DNA of 64,000 bases. Source: Sanguinoderma infundibulare (lineage: Eukaryota > Basidiomycota > Agaricomycetes > Polyporales > Polyporaceae). The stretch's first letter is position 1. Every line of letters begins with the position of its first letter. The position numbers and the translations under genes were made by a program. Shown piece after piece: positions 12,046 through 24,000 of this stretch. The DNA is taken from contig JAVLRN010000010.1 of assembly GCA_032821775.1 (NCBI GenBank), positions 682,001-746,000 on the forward strand, given 5' to 3'. The notes beneath the pieces were generated by a model. The model ran no database searches. It was not told where the DNA came from and saw only the letters and a list, made by a program, of their open reading frames with translations.

Positions 12046-13665
12046 ATGCAGCACTTGACACTTCCGATTGAGCGTTGGGAACAGATCATCGATTGCTGCG
12101 GCACACCCGAGAACGTTGGTCCCTGGTGGGATGGATGGGGCGTGGGGCTTAGTCCAGTCCGACGGGGGATCACGTACCGGACGTTGCTGGCCTGTGTTCT
12201 GACCTGCAAAGCCTGGCATCCGCGCAGTCGCCGCAACCTCCTACGATCTGTCGAATTGGCCACCGAAGCCCAGGTCGACTTGCTCGTGCGCACGCTCACA
12301 CAGAAGCCGTTCCTCGCGGACCTTGTGACCGAGTTCGTGGAGGCAGCAGTAAAGGAACAAGAGGAGGTCGCCGACCTGGGGCCCCGGGCCCAGGCCCACT
12401 ACGTGCCTCTTTCTCGTCCGCCTCTGCCGTGGATCCTTCGGAATTGTCGGTCGCTTGCGGTTTGCTTGTCTGGTTGGCACCACACCAGTTACGTTCGCTC
12501 GCTCACCTCGTTTTCGCACATCACGACACTCCACGTCAGCGTGCTTGGACATTCGGTCAGCACTCTGCTGCACATCATATGGTCCTTTCCCGACATCCGG
12601 GAGGTGACGTTGGACTGGTCTGGCGGGTCAACGCCAACGCAAGAAATATCAGAGGATTACGCCAATCGTATGGGGGGGATGCTCCCACCATCCGCATGCA
12701 ACAAATTGGATCACTTGGTTTTTGTGTGTACGTGCATTTCGGTTGATTTCAGTGCACGATGCGTGAGGCTGTTTACTGAGACACAAGATGGGATAGCTAC
12801 ACTACGCCCCGAAACGTTTTCCTCCTTCAGGCGCCTTTGGGACGTTCGTAACCTGTCTCGAAGTCAACGATCTAGATGCCGGTGCTTTCGATACGGATAT
12901 GACGCGTGAGTTGGATAAGAGAACTGAGAGTTGCTTGTGTGAACTGACTCAGTGGACCTTGATCCGCAGATGAAAGCTACTGGGCGTGCATCGGCGCCCT
13001 CCCTCAGCTACAGCGTATCTGTCTGTCATTCTGGTTGTATGTAGCCACGACGGATCCGAAGAGAACCCGCGAACAACTGGTTCTGAAGCTCCTAGTCGCT
13101 CAAGCTATGCTCTCCAACGTGAGGGCATACACTACCTTCCGTTCTTTCAGATTCCGCCCGCGCATAGACGTGTACAGGCCCTTGGGCACGAGGCCCCCGC
13201 GGGCCTGGTACTGCGTGGTCGCGCGGTCCGAGATGCTGGACCTGCTGTACGGAGGACGTCTCCCGGAGCTCTTCCGGTCTTTCCTTCGGTTCGACGACTT
13301 CGATCTGGACCTGACTGACACCGAGGACAAACGGAGATGGTGGATGGGCCAGATGGGAAAGCGCATTCCCGACATATTCCACACGATCCATCTTTCGCTG
13401 AATACCGCAGTCTATGTTGACAATAAATCAGGTGAAGAGATTCTAGTAGATATTGTTAGTCAGCCAGGTTTTGACAGCATTTGCAGAGTTCGGCGGTTGG
13501 CTAGAGGACCTTCCAAGCACGATCGACGCAGTCTCGGGGTCTGGGAGCGAAGGTGGTGGCATCAAGGACGACACCCTGAATGGCCACCCCGCCGGCAAGG
13601 TAGTTGGCACCGAAAAACGGAATAAATGTACGGGCGGAGGCGATCAAGAGCCTCAGGGAACTTGA
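12046..13665 (+). CDS. F-box-domain protein, basidiomycete-expanded family
   Basis: F-box proteins link substrates to SCF (Skp1-Cullin-F-box) ubiquitin ligases; the substrate is unknown. Start ATG 12046 leads into LPIERWEQIIDCC, then LLACVLTCKAWHPRSRRNLL, the degenerate F-box layout of this family (compare the gene at 18342: CALTCKAWRPRSQYN). Exons 12046-12727, 12831-12905, 12970-13415 and 13468-13665 join in frame to 467 codons. Middle segments are leucine-rich and LRR-like but without a strict repeat: LHIIWSFPDIREVTLDW, AFGTFVTCLEVNDLDAG, ESYWACIGALPQLQRICLSF. The last exon edge is uncertain, because reading straight through 13416 in the earlier frame also stays open to a stop at 13623-13625. 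Protein-like frames continue past the stop (next entry), so the annotated C-terminus may be wrong. Confidence 0.7.
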
Positions 13666-13977
13666 GCTGGAGGAGCGGCGATGCGAGTACGGTGATCCGT
13701 GAAATCTCTGTCTCTAATACTCAGTACTTTACTGATGCTGAACCAGGATTCCCTTCGCGACAGCGCGCAAGCATGGGGTCTCTTCATTGTGGTGCGACAC
13801 GATTCTCTCGGAGCGTAATGGTTCGTCGTCTGCCGAGACGTCCGACTACCGTGCACCAAACTCCGCGAGGCCGAAGCCATTTTCAGACAGCTCGAATTAC
13901 TTGTATCAGGATACAAAAATCCCCTTTACTTGGTCTCTGAGTCGAACCTCATGATTGTTAGTATGGAGAATTTGTGA
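13666..13977 (+). pseudogene. Possible 3' remainder of the F-box gene, interrupted by a stop
   Basis: Just upstream, 13625-13685 reads VRAEAIKSLRELELEERR in another frame. From about 13728 a frame reads LNQDSLRDSAQAWGLFIVV and then HDSLGA, followed by TAA at 13819-13821. The same frame continues FVVCRDVRLPCTKLREAEAI and ends at TGA 13975-13977. These look like the C-terminal part of the same protein. Joining them needs introns of only about 38-40 nt plus bypass of the TAA, so this is either a decayed 3' end or one I cannot splice correctly. Confidence 0.35.
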
Positions 13978-14510
13978 GGGATTGTTCTCCCACATACGTG
14001 CAAGGTACAACCTCGACAGCGATCGGCGGGACATGCACAGACCGCAAAATACAGCAGGTCGGATCCCTTCTGATACCCTGAGGAACGGCTTGGACGACGC
14101 ATGCATCTGGCACCTTTGCCCTATTGAGTCCGATGAACAAGCTATGCACGAGACGCGGGGAACGCACCGGAATACCTAGGCCTCTACGTCTGACACCCTT
14201 CGACTCTCGTATGCGTACGGATCTGGACGTACAGACCGTGTGAGTGGCGACTACTACCGCGGCTTTGCGGAGCCTCCGCAGCTCGATGCGCAATGGTGTT
14301 TCGAGAGCTCCATTCTACAGGGATGTGTCGATCAGTTTTACAAGATGTACCTACCGCACTTAGGAAGCTTCGCATTGAGGTTACAGAGGATTTCCGAGTC
14401 ATCCAAGTAGATGAGCAGCCGAGCCTAGTAATGTATGTAGGACGCGGCAGAGATAAGCGCCGCAGCCCTTGCACTCGTACCATCACGTCACCACCATTAA
14501 TTACTTATCT
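13978..14510. other. Intergenic upstream of UPF3
   Basis: No convincing gene. A plus frame at about 14330-14440 (LRKLRIEVTEDFRVIQVDEQ) looks mildly protein-like but has no supported exon partners. Confidence 0.35.
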
Positions 14511-16212
14511 ATGTCGGCGACCGAGACAACCAGAGCTCAGAAATCTAAAGCCAAGGAAAAGGAGAAAGAGAAGAAGTCCAAGTCCTCCGGCGGAGGCCAG
14601 AAGTCACAGGCCGAACGCTTCAAGACTGTGGTACGCCGACTACCGCCCAACCTCCCTGAGGACATCTTTTGGCAGAGCGTCGGGCAATGGGTGACGGAGG
14701 AGACGGTTGCGTGGAAGGCGTACTACCCGGGGAAGTTCAAGACACGGTACGTCTCACGTCCGGTTCGCTTGGACGGATGGGCTGGGGATGGACGACTGAA
14801 TGTGGGAGGTCACCGCGGCAGGTTGAACAAGGAGAACATCCCTTCGCGCGCATACATTGCATTCAAGGATGAGGACATCCTCGCATCGTTCAGCAGGGAG
14901 TACGATGGACACCTGTTCAGGGATAAGAACGGTGCGTTCCTCGAGCAATCTCGTGCGTCGGAGACGTCCTGGACGCCGTCCGCTAGGGAACGAATCTATC
15001 GCGGTCGTCGAGTTTGCGCCATTTCAGAAGGTGCCCAACGATAAGAAGAAAGCCGATAGCAGGGCGGGCACCATCGAGAAAGGTGCGCATGGTCAGCGAT
15101 TGCATATGTCCCGAGCTGATATCTACACGGACATCCAGACGAGGACTACGTCTCGTTCTTGGAGTCGCTGAAGGAGATCTCTACGAAACCCTTTGACGCA
15201 GACACCCTCGAAACTCTCAGTAAGCTCATGTCATTCTGATCTTGCTCTCTCCGGTTGACTGTCCATGCCAGTCGCTTCGACCCAACCCGCGCCCCTCCCA
15301 ACGACCACCCCGCTCCTCGAAGCGCTCAAGGCCGAGAAGTCTGCGCAGAAGGACAAGGAGGCCATCCTGCGTAATCATGCCCACTACAAGGACCCTGCGG
15401 CGCTAGCGGCCGCTGCGGCCTCGACGAAAAAGGGCGACAAGAAGAAGGACGGCGCTGGCGGTACGAAGGACAAGGCGACGGAATCTGCGAGCTTGGGCAA
15501 GAAGGGCGGGAAGAAGGCGGCAGCGACCGCGAAAGCTGCCGCACAGCAACAACAGGCGCCGGCCGGTACCAGCAGGGACGCGAAGGGCGCCGCCGCGACG
15601 TCCGCGGGCAAGCACGGTGCGCAGAAGCAAACGAAGCCCCCTCGGGAGCGCAAAGCGGCGTCGGGATCCGGCGCGGCTCCTGCTGCGTCATCGAGCCCAC
15701 CAGCGAACGCACCCTCACCCTCGGCTGCCTCCGCACCTACCACCACGTCGTCTCCTCCCGGCGACTCTGCAACGACGCCTTCTCGTCGCTCTCGCCCGGT
15801 CCTTGGCATTGCGTCTCGCCAGTTCGAAGCGGCGCTCAGTGGGGCAGGCGTGGAGCGCAAGTCGCGACGCGAGCGCGAGAAAGAGAAGGAGAGGGAGAAG
15901 GGCAAGGATAAGGACCAAGACGCCGCCGCGTCGACGTCAAGCGCTTCCGCGGACGCGCCCTCCACTGCGAAACCGAAGGAGGAGAAGCGCGAACGCGGGT
16001 CGCGAGGTGGCCGGGCTACGCCTACTATCCTGCAGCGTGACGCGCCTCCGCCGAAGATCCTGGCTCGCCCAGCTCAAGGACAGACGACGGGCGACGGGTC
16101 TGGTCCGGCGTCTCCACCCGCCGAAGGTGAAGCCGGTGCTTCTGGAGGAGGGCGAGGAAGGGGAAGAGGAAGAGGGAGGGGAAGGGGCAGAGGCGCCGCT
16201 CCGCAGGGCTGA
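14511..16212 (+). CDS. UPF3: UPF3, nonsense-mediated mRNA decay regulator (Smg4/UPF3 family)
   Basis: UPF3 bridges exon-junction complexes or terminating ribosomes to UPF2-UPF1 and shuttles between nucleus and cytoplasm. Exons 14511-14746, 14822-14931, 14987-15082, 15139-15219 and 15272-16212 total 1464 nt, giving 487 aa with no frame problem. After a Lys/Ser-rich N-terminus comes the RNP-like UPF3 domain (about residues 30-170): FKTVVRRLPPNLPEDIFWQS, KENIPSRAYIAFKDEDILAS, VVEFAPFQKVPNDKKK and DEDYVSFLESLKE. The remaining 300 residues are low-complexity: Lys/Ala/Ser-rich, then Pro/Ser, a Lys/Arg/Glu/Asp-rich stretch, and a final run of about nine GR dipeptides before AAPQG. A C-terminal exon-junction-binding motif was not identified, which may reflect fungal divergence. 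The ATG at 14511 is the first in frame before the conserved domain. Confidence 0.9.
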
Positions 16213-16700
16213 GGATAGCTTTTCGTTCGATGATCATCCCTATCTGCGATCTGCTATACAGACTTGTTCTGTCCGGCCTCAGCGATGCACCCGGCACTAG
16301 CTTCCTATCCGCAGGGAGACTGTTGCATCGTTCTTCACGCTGGGCAAGGCGACGCCTCACTTTCGTACGCGCGATATGAACGGTGTTGATAACGAGTTCT
16401 GAGGTGGCTTCGGATCGAACGGTTACGGTATGTACTTCATCGGGGCGAGCCCGAACGGGACTCGAGAAACGTCTCTTTCAGCGCGCCAAAGTCGGCATCG
16501 CACGACATGCGGATTCAACTAACTACCTGTCGTTTCGCCTGTGCTAGCTTTTTGACAGAAACGTAAAAATGCATTGATAGAGCTTCTCAGATCTCATGGG
16601 CCGTCCATGTCAATTTATACATTTGTGACCGTAGAACACGTACTTTTCTGTCTAAGCGAGGTGCATCCCAGGTTCAACCTTAGTTGTTGTGTTCCTCCCT
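16213..16700. other. Intergenic between convergent UPF3 and F-box genes
   Basis: No gene or repeat recognised; probably the 3' untranslated regions of both neighbours. Confidence 0.45.
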
Positions 16701-18163
16701 TCAGCATGCCCCAATTTTGAGCAACCCTCGGGCGTGCAAGCCACGCAAGGCCTTCTGTACCCTGCCGACGATGTCTCGCGGGGGAAATCTCCGCTTAGAA
16801 AGCAGGCTGTAAGGACGTGCGATGCCCACAACGACCTCTTCCATGGCGGGGAACCTGTCGGCCGTGATCGCCTTGTCGAAAGCGCGCAGCGGTAACACCG
16901 GATGGTTGCTCACGTCGGTCACCACAGGCAGGTCGTGCAGGAATATTGCCACCTTGCGTAACGTCTTCGGTGCTTGGGAGAGCATGCCCACGCCAGCGAG
17001 GCTCAGCACCGGTACGCCCGCAGGAGGCCGTTTCTCGTGCGACCCGCCGTGATGGAAGTATACGAGGATAGTCAGGGACTCGAGGTTCGGGAATGAGGCG
17101 AGGCCGAGAGTCCGCCAGTGACCTACGGTAGCAAAACTCATCAGCGCTGCGCAATAGAGCGGACAGTAGTCGAGTAAGTGTAAGCTGAGAAAGGGAACGT
17201 ACTATCAAGCGGGTCATTCCACTCCTCAGGCTCTCGATAGAAAACGCCTCCGACTTCTAAGCCTGTCAGTGCTGCTCCCCCACCGGTGGCCAGGAGCCTC
17301 CCGATCGCAGAGACGACGTCCGTCGAGCAGCAGTCGGCCATCACGGTTCGGAGGCAGCAGGGCGCTAAGGCCTTCTCCAGCGCGTCGACGAACAAGAGCA
17401 TGCACTTGGGCTCCGTCTTGCTAGTGATCGCGCTCCCGCCGCAGTCGAGTTCGCTGATCCTAAGAGGCCGATGTAGGGAGACGGGGTCGAGCGAGGAAGA
17501 GATGTCGAATTCCCCCTTACTTAAGGAAGCGTCGAGTGTGTCGATGGAGAAGAGGGAAAGGATGCGGAACAAGCCGGATATCGAAGCCTGGTGGTGTTCA
17601 AGGGACGAGCCGAACGTGAGTGATTTTAGGTGGAATGGTCCTGGGGCAGGGTGCGACGTGGAAGGAACAGGAGCTTGTCTTTTCCTATGAAGGCCGGTGT
17701 TTGTGGCTGGGGCAGTTGAAGTCGTCTGGGGAGGTAGCTTGTATACCAAGGATTCGAGACGCAAGGACTCGAGATTGGGTAGCAGCTGCACGAGTGTAGC
17801 CACCACGGTATCGTCAATGGGGGTGGTGGGGATAAGCGTAGAACACTCAGGCTTCGTGTGACGCTTTTCGCCAAACAAACTAAGCTTGAGAATATTCTTG
17901 CAAATCCTTGGGTTTCTTGTCAGGAAAGATATAAGGTGGTCGAAAGAACTGATGCAGCGAACGCGCAAACGGGTCAGGCCGGAGAAGAGGTGCTCGATAG
18001 CCACGGCGCTGAGACAGCGGCACACGAGAGTGCATATCCGCAATGTCCACCCGCTGTACTTGACGTAGGAGAGTATTATGGAGAGTAGTTCGACGGGTAG
18101 ATCGCACAGGGTGCGATACCCGCTCGGACGGGCGAGTTGATGGTGGTGGTTGGAAGGAGACAT
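16701..18163 (-). CDS. F-box/LRR-like protein
   Basis: Exons 17203-18163 and 16701-17122 total 1383 nt and encode 460 aa. The N-terminal F-box is canonical: YRTLCDLPVELLSIILSYVK, then LRICTLVCRCLSAVAIEHLF. Leucine-rich strands follow, such as LLPNLESLRLESLVYKL and PLRISELDCGGSAIT, and near the C-terminus SFPNLESLTILVYFHHGG and ALRGLHARGLLKIGAC. The probable role is substrate receptor of an SCF ubiquitin ligase. The intron between DPLD and the next exon's HWRTLGLASFPNL has a GTACGT donor and a TAG acceptor. It belongs to a different F-box subfamily from the genes at 12046 and 18342, since the LPxELLxxIL box is much closer to consensus. Confidence 0.82.
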
Positions 18164-18341
18164 GTTGGCGCCTAATCAGTTGCCCGCGCTCGGACCCAAA
18201 CTTGAACCTGGCCGTTTCGGTGACCGTGTCACGCTGACCCAGACGTAGATAACAGTCTCAAAGTCTCCCCCTCCTCAAGAGGCTCCTCCTCCCACCCGCC
18301 TATCTACCTGACCGTCCCTGCCCTCGCGACTGATCGTCTTC
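18164..18341. promoter_or_regulatory. Short divergent promoter between two F-box genes
   Basis: Only 178 bp separate the start codons of the minus-strand (18163) and plus-strand (18342) F-box genes. C/T-rich tracts occur toward the plus-strand ATG. No TATA box is evident for either gene. Confidence 0.5.
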
Positions 18342-19640
18342 ATGTCCTCCGCGACTCCATTGTGGCCGGTAGAGCTCCAAGAGAGAGCAATCGACGCATG
18401 CTATGATCCTACAATCGCGGTCTCCCGGACGTACTCGACGTGGCGCGCATGCGCCCTCACCTGCAAAGCTTGGCGTCCTCGCAGTCAATACAATATCTTC
18501 CATGAAGTTGAACTGCTTTCAGCAGCCCAGGTTGACCTGTTCCTCCATGCAATTGCAGACGACCCTTCCCTCGTAGACCTCGTTTTCCAAGTATTATCTC
18601 TTGGGGTCACTCGTCATGTCCCATTCGCTCGCCCACCGATTCCCCACCTCCTTTGGCGCTGTCAAGTGCTTCGTTTCGACCTCAGCACCAAACTATACCC
18701 TCCCAATTATATCCACTCTATCGCGCTCTTTTCGCAACTCACTGATCTCGTGGTGACGATACAAGGCCACTCTACCAGTACATTCCTCCATCTCGTGTGG
18801 TCCTTCCCCAAGCTCCGCGTAGTGACAATACGGGGAATAACGACCCCGTGTGGAGTACCGGTTTCCCAGGCTTACAACGAGAAGTTGACGGAGATGCGGA
18901 GGCCATCAGCTTGCAGGGAACTCAAGTACGTCGAGTTTAGCAATGTAAGCGTTATCCTCTTTGCGCGACTCGCTCATGGCTTAAGTGATTCAATCTGACA
19001 TACCATCCTTAGCCCAGTGCTATAGTCAATTGGCCACATTTCCCAATGCCACGCATCTTTGGCGATGCGATAACTTACCTAACCCTCACTTTACCTGAGA
19101 AATTGCGCCCCGTGCACGGTGAGAGGCGTTTTACTTCGCTGTCAGCACCCACCATTGAAATGGATCTACGCATGCCTAGAAAATACTCACATGTTCATCT
19201 CTGCACTACCTCTCCTCGAGGTCCTATCTCTCAAGATTGCAACGGTAGATCCTCCGTATGACTCAGCGCCGATTCGGAGGGAACAGACTTGGAAATCCTG
19301 TATTTGTGGCATTGTGTCTCACATATGGTCAAGGGCTTTTCAAACCCTGCACATCGACCGAGGGCGTATCGAACGGCCCCATTTGCCCACAATGTCTCGC
19401 GAGGAGATCAGGGACATGTTCTCCGGCGGGTATCTGGAGGTCGCACTGAACAATGCTCCGAATGTGCGAAACATCAGCGTCATCGTCTGGGAAGACAGCG
19501 ACCAACGGAGAGACTATTGGGATTTTCAAAACTCTTCCTTGTTATCGCTCCACCTGAGACAGATTCTCAAAATGTCCGTCAAGATGGTAGCAGCGAGTGA
19601 AAGTGCGTCTTTTGAATTGAGTAATGTTGATTCCATCTGA
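18342..19640 (+). CDS. F-box-domain protein, paralogue of the gene at 12046
   Basis: Exons 18342-18944, 19013-19118 and 19180-19640 total 1170 nt and give 389 aa in one frame. The N-terminus has LWPVELQERAIDACYD and ACALTCKAWRPRSQYN, which line up with the gene at 12046 (LPIERWEQIIDCC, CVLTCKAWHPRSRRN). The next block is also shared: ELLSAAQVDLFLHAI here and ELATEAQVDLLVRTL there. Later parts have leucine-rich character: LVWSFPKLRVVTIRG, FGDAITYLTLTLPEKL, and MFISALPLLEVLSLKIATVD. The second intron begins GTGAGAGG and ends at TAG 19177-19179. Probable SCF substrate receptor with unknown target. Unlike its 12046 relative it needs no unusual splicing and ends cleanly. Confidence 0.8.
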
Positions 19641-21042
19641 GTTATTTCCTTTCAGGCCTCTCGCTGCAGTGGTACCCCTCCCCTTACCGCGAAACCCGTC
19701 CCCCCTTCCCCTTTTCTCTTCTGCCCATTTTCCCCTCTTCTAACTCTAAGGCCCAATACATGGCATTCATGAGGAAAAATGTCCTAAGCTAATTCAATGT
19801 ATTTAGTAGAACTATGATCTAATTGAGCTACTATCAATCTAACTTGGTCTAATTGGGCCATCCCAGTACTAATATTGTACTAACATGCAGGAACATCTCT
19901 ATAATAGTAATAATATGCACTATCACCTATACAGGAACAGCAGTTGTACAAGTTAGGGCTACTTTGCACTACTTGAGACCTAACACTGTACATGCCATTG
20001 TTTTGGGAGATGTTGATGGATGTTGATGGGTGCTCAGAGTACAGTGATGGGTACAGAGACATTGCTTGGCTGTACCTGCATAAGTGATGACTGCTCAAAG
20101 AACTGGCATTCACATTTGACTTGGATGAGGGTGGACAAGACAAGGACAGACTAAGTAGATGATGGCAGCCAGAACTTGCCTGGACGAGAATAATCGTGAC
20201 CGAAGTGCCCGCTCTAGTCCTCATATGGCGTTGGCAGAGACAATATCAGATTCAGCAGGCGGTCAAGCTTCTTGAGGCTGCGGTGGAGGAGCACGATCAG
20301 AACACTCTTTCGAAGCAAATGCCTCCATCGTTGATGGGATTTCTCACTATACAACACCAAACAAGACTGTATCAAGCACTCCACAAACTCTGCGTCCATG
20401 TCCCAAGTTGTAGCCAACACCCTGCAAATGGAACGACGCGGTCAGCATCCAAAGCAACATTCCATACCCGAAGGTCGGCCTGCTGTCGGGTGACACAGGT
20501 CCCCGCTGTGGTGGTTGCGGTTATGTAACAGAAGTCAAGCATGTAGTACGAAGGGCTTTCCAATCGCATCGTTTCCAAGCCATTCATTTGTCCTCCAAAT
20601 CTAGGAAGAGTTTGTACTAGTAGCTCGCATTACCCAACTAGGACTATTCAATCGGGCCCCATCAGAGATACGAGTGCCATGGATGGAGGATCCATACTCC
20701 CCAATCCCAGTTGGGAATCGCGATATATATGCAAGGGAGTGATCATGAGGTTGCGTTCACGCTCGCCGAGTCTGCCTGACTCGCGCGGGCCCAGCAAGCC
20801 GCGACTTGGACGCCTTTCGAGTGTCGGGAAAATGAAAATAAAATCGTCTCTCCGTATACGTCAATCCGCTCTCTCCTGTAATCCATTCTCGGCCTCGAGC
20901 ATCCCTTGTATCCGCAGCGCCGGAGACAGCTCCGTCTTCCCACTTTTTAGTGCTAGCTTTGTCATTATCCCTTGAGCCAGTCTAAGATCGATACATGATA
21001 CAGCGAGAAATAACCTACATAATTCTACCCTTCACGATGACT
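19641..21042. other. AT-rich intergenic stretch, possible degenerate mobile element
   Basis: From about 19690 to 20190 the base composition drops sharply in GC compared with neighbouring genes, with repeated CTAATT-like words (19800-19860) and short T/A runs. A plus-strand frame at 20196-20528 includes WQRQYQIQQAVKLLEAAVEE and QHQTRLYQALHKLCVHVPSC, which is protein-like, but I see no known domain, no terminal repeats and no target-site duplication. Ends with the 3' flank of MCM4. Confidence 0.35.
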
Positions 21043-24000
21043 TCAAGCCCCTTCAACCCTCCTGATCATCCTCCGATCCCTCTCACCCGACACCTTCACC
21101 ACCCCTTCCTGCTCCAGCTCCCTAATCACCTCCTGGAACTCCGCCGGGCTCACCTTCACGCTGCTCTGCGCCTCCAACTGCGCCATCGCGTCCGCCCACC
21201 TCGTCCCGCGCGTGCCTCCCGCCCCGCCATCCAGCAGCGCCAGCAGGGCCCTGCGCATGTCCCCGCGCAGCTTGCGCTGCTGCCTGCCGATGCCCGTGTC
21301 GAGGAGGCCCATGTCGATCTCGCCCGTCGTCGGGTCGCGCGCGCTGGTGTTGATCGCCTCGCGCATGAGCCGGTACGCCTCCTTGACGTCCCCGAGCTCG
21401 ACGAACGGCGACAGCCGCATGCGCGCGTGCGCCTCCGAGAGACGGATCATGCTCTCGAGCTGCCGCGTCGTCGCCGTGATCCGCTTCTCGTTCGAGCGCG
21501 GGTCCTCGCCCGCCTTGCGAAGGATCACGTAACACCGGACGAGCTCGTTGCCGGCAGCTTCGGTGATGGTGGGGCTGATACGGGAGCGGGCGTAGGTGAT
21601 ATATGCGGAGAGCTCTTCGAGGGGCTGGAGAAGGGTTAGTGACGGTGGCAGTGCTATTGAATGCGTTCGCTTACCAGGAGGTCTTCGCCACCGCCGGTCA
21701 TGGGAGCGTCTTCGAGGTATAGGGAGACGAGATGCTGAGCGAGCTTTCGATCGAGCGCCTCGTCGACGTTGTCCAACACGAGGTAGAGCAAGTCGAAACG
21801 AGATATAAGGGTGGGCGGGAGGTCAATGTTTTGCGTCACTGTCTGGTTCGGGTTGTACTTCGAGCCAATCGGGTTCGCAGCCGCGAGGATGGACGTGCGT
21901 GCGTTCAAGGTAGTAATGATTCCCGCCTTGGCGATAGACACGGTTTGTTGTTCCTGCAAGGGTGTATTAGAACAGACCAACGACAGTAGCCATAGGAAAC
22001 TTACCATGACTTCATGCAGGACACTGCGGGTTGCGTCTGACATCTTGTCGAACTCGTCGATACAGCAGACACCACCATCACTCAGAACGAGGGCACCACT
22101 GATATGGAGTGTGATTAGCTGCGCACGTCTCCCTCTAAGAGTCTTAAGACATACCTCTCCAGCACCAGCTGCTTCGAGTCGGGGTCACGAGTAACGTACG
22201 CCGTCAGACCGACAGCAGAAGAGCCCTTGCCAGACGTGAACACCCCACGGGGGGCAATCTTATGTACGTACTGCACGAAAACATCAGCAATCGTTCCAGT
22301 GCCATCCACATTACCATACATACCTGCAAGATCTGCGACTTACTGACACCAGGGTCACCCACCAGCAACACGTTGATATCCCCACGGTACCTGGGGCCAC
22401 CTCCACCTCCGCCCCGGGCAACGCTCTTGTTCGTCCCGCCAAACAACTGCAGCAAGATCCCCTTCTTCACATCGTCCAGAGCATAAATGGATGGGGCGAG
22501 CGACCTCGCCAGAAGGTCGTAAATGTCCGGCCTCTGGCTCAACTGCATCAGCTTCGCCTCGAGCTCCTCTCTTTTGGTCGTCCTTTGCTGCCGCTCGACC
22601 GGATTCTCTTCGTCGTCATCCATGTCCACGCCCCCGCCGACGCCACCAACGCCCGGGATCCTATCCCCACCTGCGGGACGCGTGCTCCTGTCGAACCCGA
22701 GCCGGTCCTCTGTGCCGAGCTTGACGTGCACGACATCAAGGAACGTCCTGAACAAGCTCTTGAGCGTCCGCTGGCGGGGGTTCACGCGCACGGCCATGCT
22801 CCGGAAAATCCCCGTGACCATGAGGCGGTCGCCGGGCTTGGTGACGTCGACGAGCTCGTCGTACACGCTGAGGGAGACGGTGTGCGGCGTCTGGCCATCG
22901 GGGACCGCGTCGGGCGTTTCTTGGAGGCGGATGACTTGGCGGTCCGCGAACTCGCACCGGTTGTGGACCAGGGACATGGTGCCAGCCGTGCCGCATACAT
23001 CGCGAGGGCAGCGCGCAGGCTCGTCGATCTTGCCGCGCTCGATCTCGACCTGAACAGTGTGATTGCAGGTCAGGCAGCGGAAAAAGGCGACCTTCATCTC
23101 CGGGATGACGGGCGTCGCACGAATGACGAGGCCCTTGATGCACACAAGCTTGTCTGTGTCTATGGACGGCTCGCGTCATTGCGGAGCGACCACGGGCATG
23201 GGCGACGAAACTTACCAGATGGGTTCAGGTCGCGCATGTTGACTGCGGGAACCCCAAAAGGGCGGACGTTGTAAACCTTGCCCATCATCTCCTTGATTTC
23301 TTGTTCGCCTTGTCTGCCGCGCATGCCCTCTACGCCGGCCGCCTTGTCCTCGTCAGCGACTTCGAGCACCACGTCTTTGAGGACCTGATCCATTATGGGG
23401 ATGACTTCCTGAGGGTATTTGACCAAGTTAATGTGGAGCTTCTTGCTTGGTGGGTACGCGGCGAGGTTTGTCATGTCGAGGTTGAGAATTCTTTCTCCCG
23501 TCTGGCGCATGCGACGGACGTAGGACTCATAAAGCAGCACTTCGCCTTCCTCCGGCGAAGAAAGGACGCGCGTCCGGACACCATGCTCGCGGTCATAGGC
23601 AATGCGGTACTTGACCTTGAAGTGGCGCATGAAGTCGCGGAACGCGCGCATGGTTTCGGAAACCGAGACGCTCGTACCCCAGATTGCCTTCACCGTACCG
23701 TCGTCCTCATCGTCCGACGGCACATCGGGAGCGGAGAGGTTGAGCGCGGAGGAAGCAGGGATGGAGAGATGCGAGGCGTCTGAACGCAGGTCGTCCGACG
23801 GACCTTCCCTGCGCTTTGTGCGGGATCGGAGAGAGGTCGGCGTGAAGGTAAAGGACGAATGGATATCTCCTCGGCGGTTCTTAGGCGTGGCCTTGGCTGG
23901 ACTCCTACGAAATGCATGTGAGTCTAACTTGATCAGACCGGATATACGGGGAACGACCATGGAACCGACAAAGACAGCAAACACAATAGCTTAACGTACG

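Noticed and set aside
15384..15965. A 193-residue minus-strand frame over UPF3
   Set aside because: Low-complexity mirror of the Ala/Ser/Lys-rich UPF3 tail; no independent motif.
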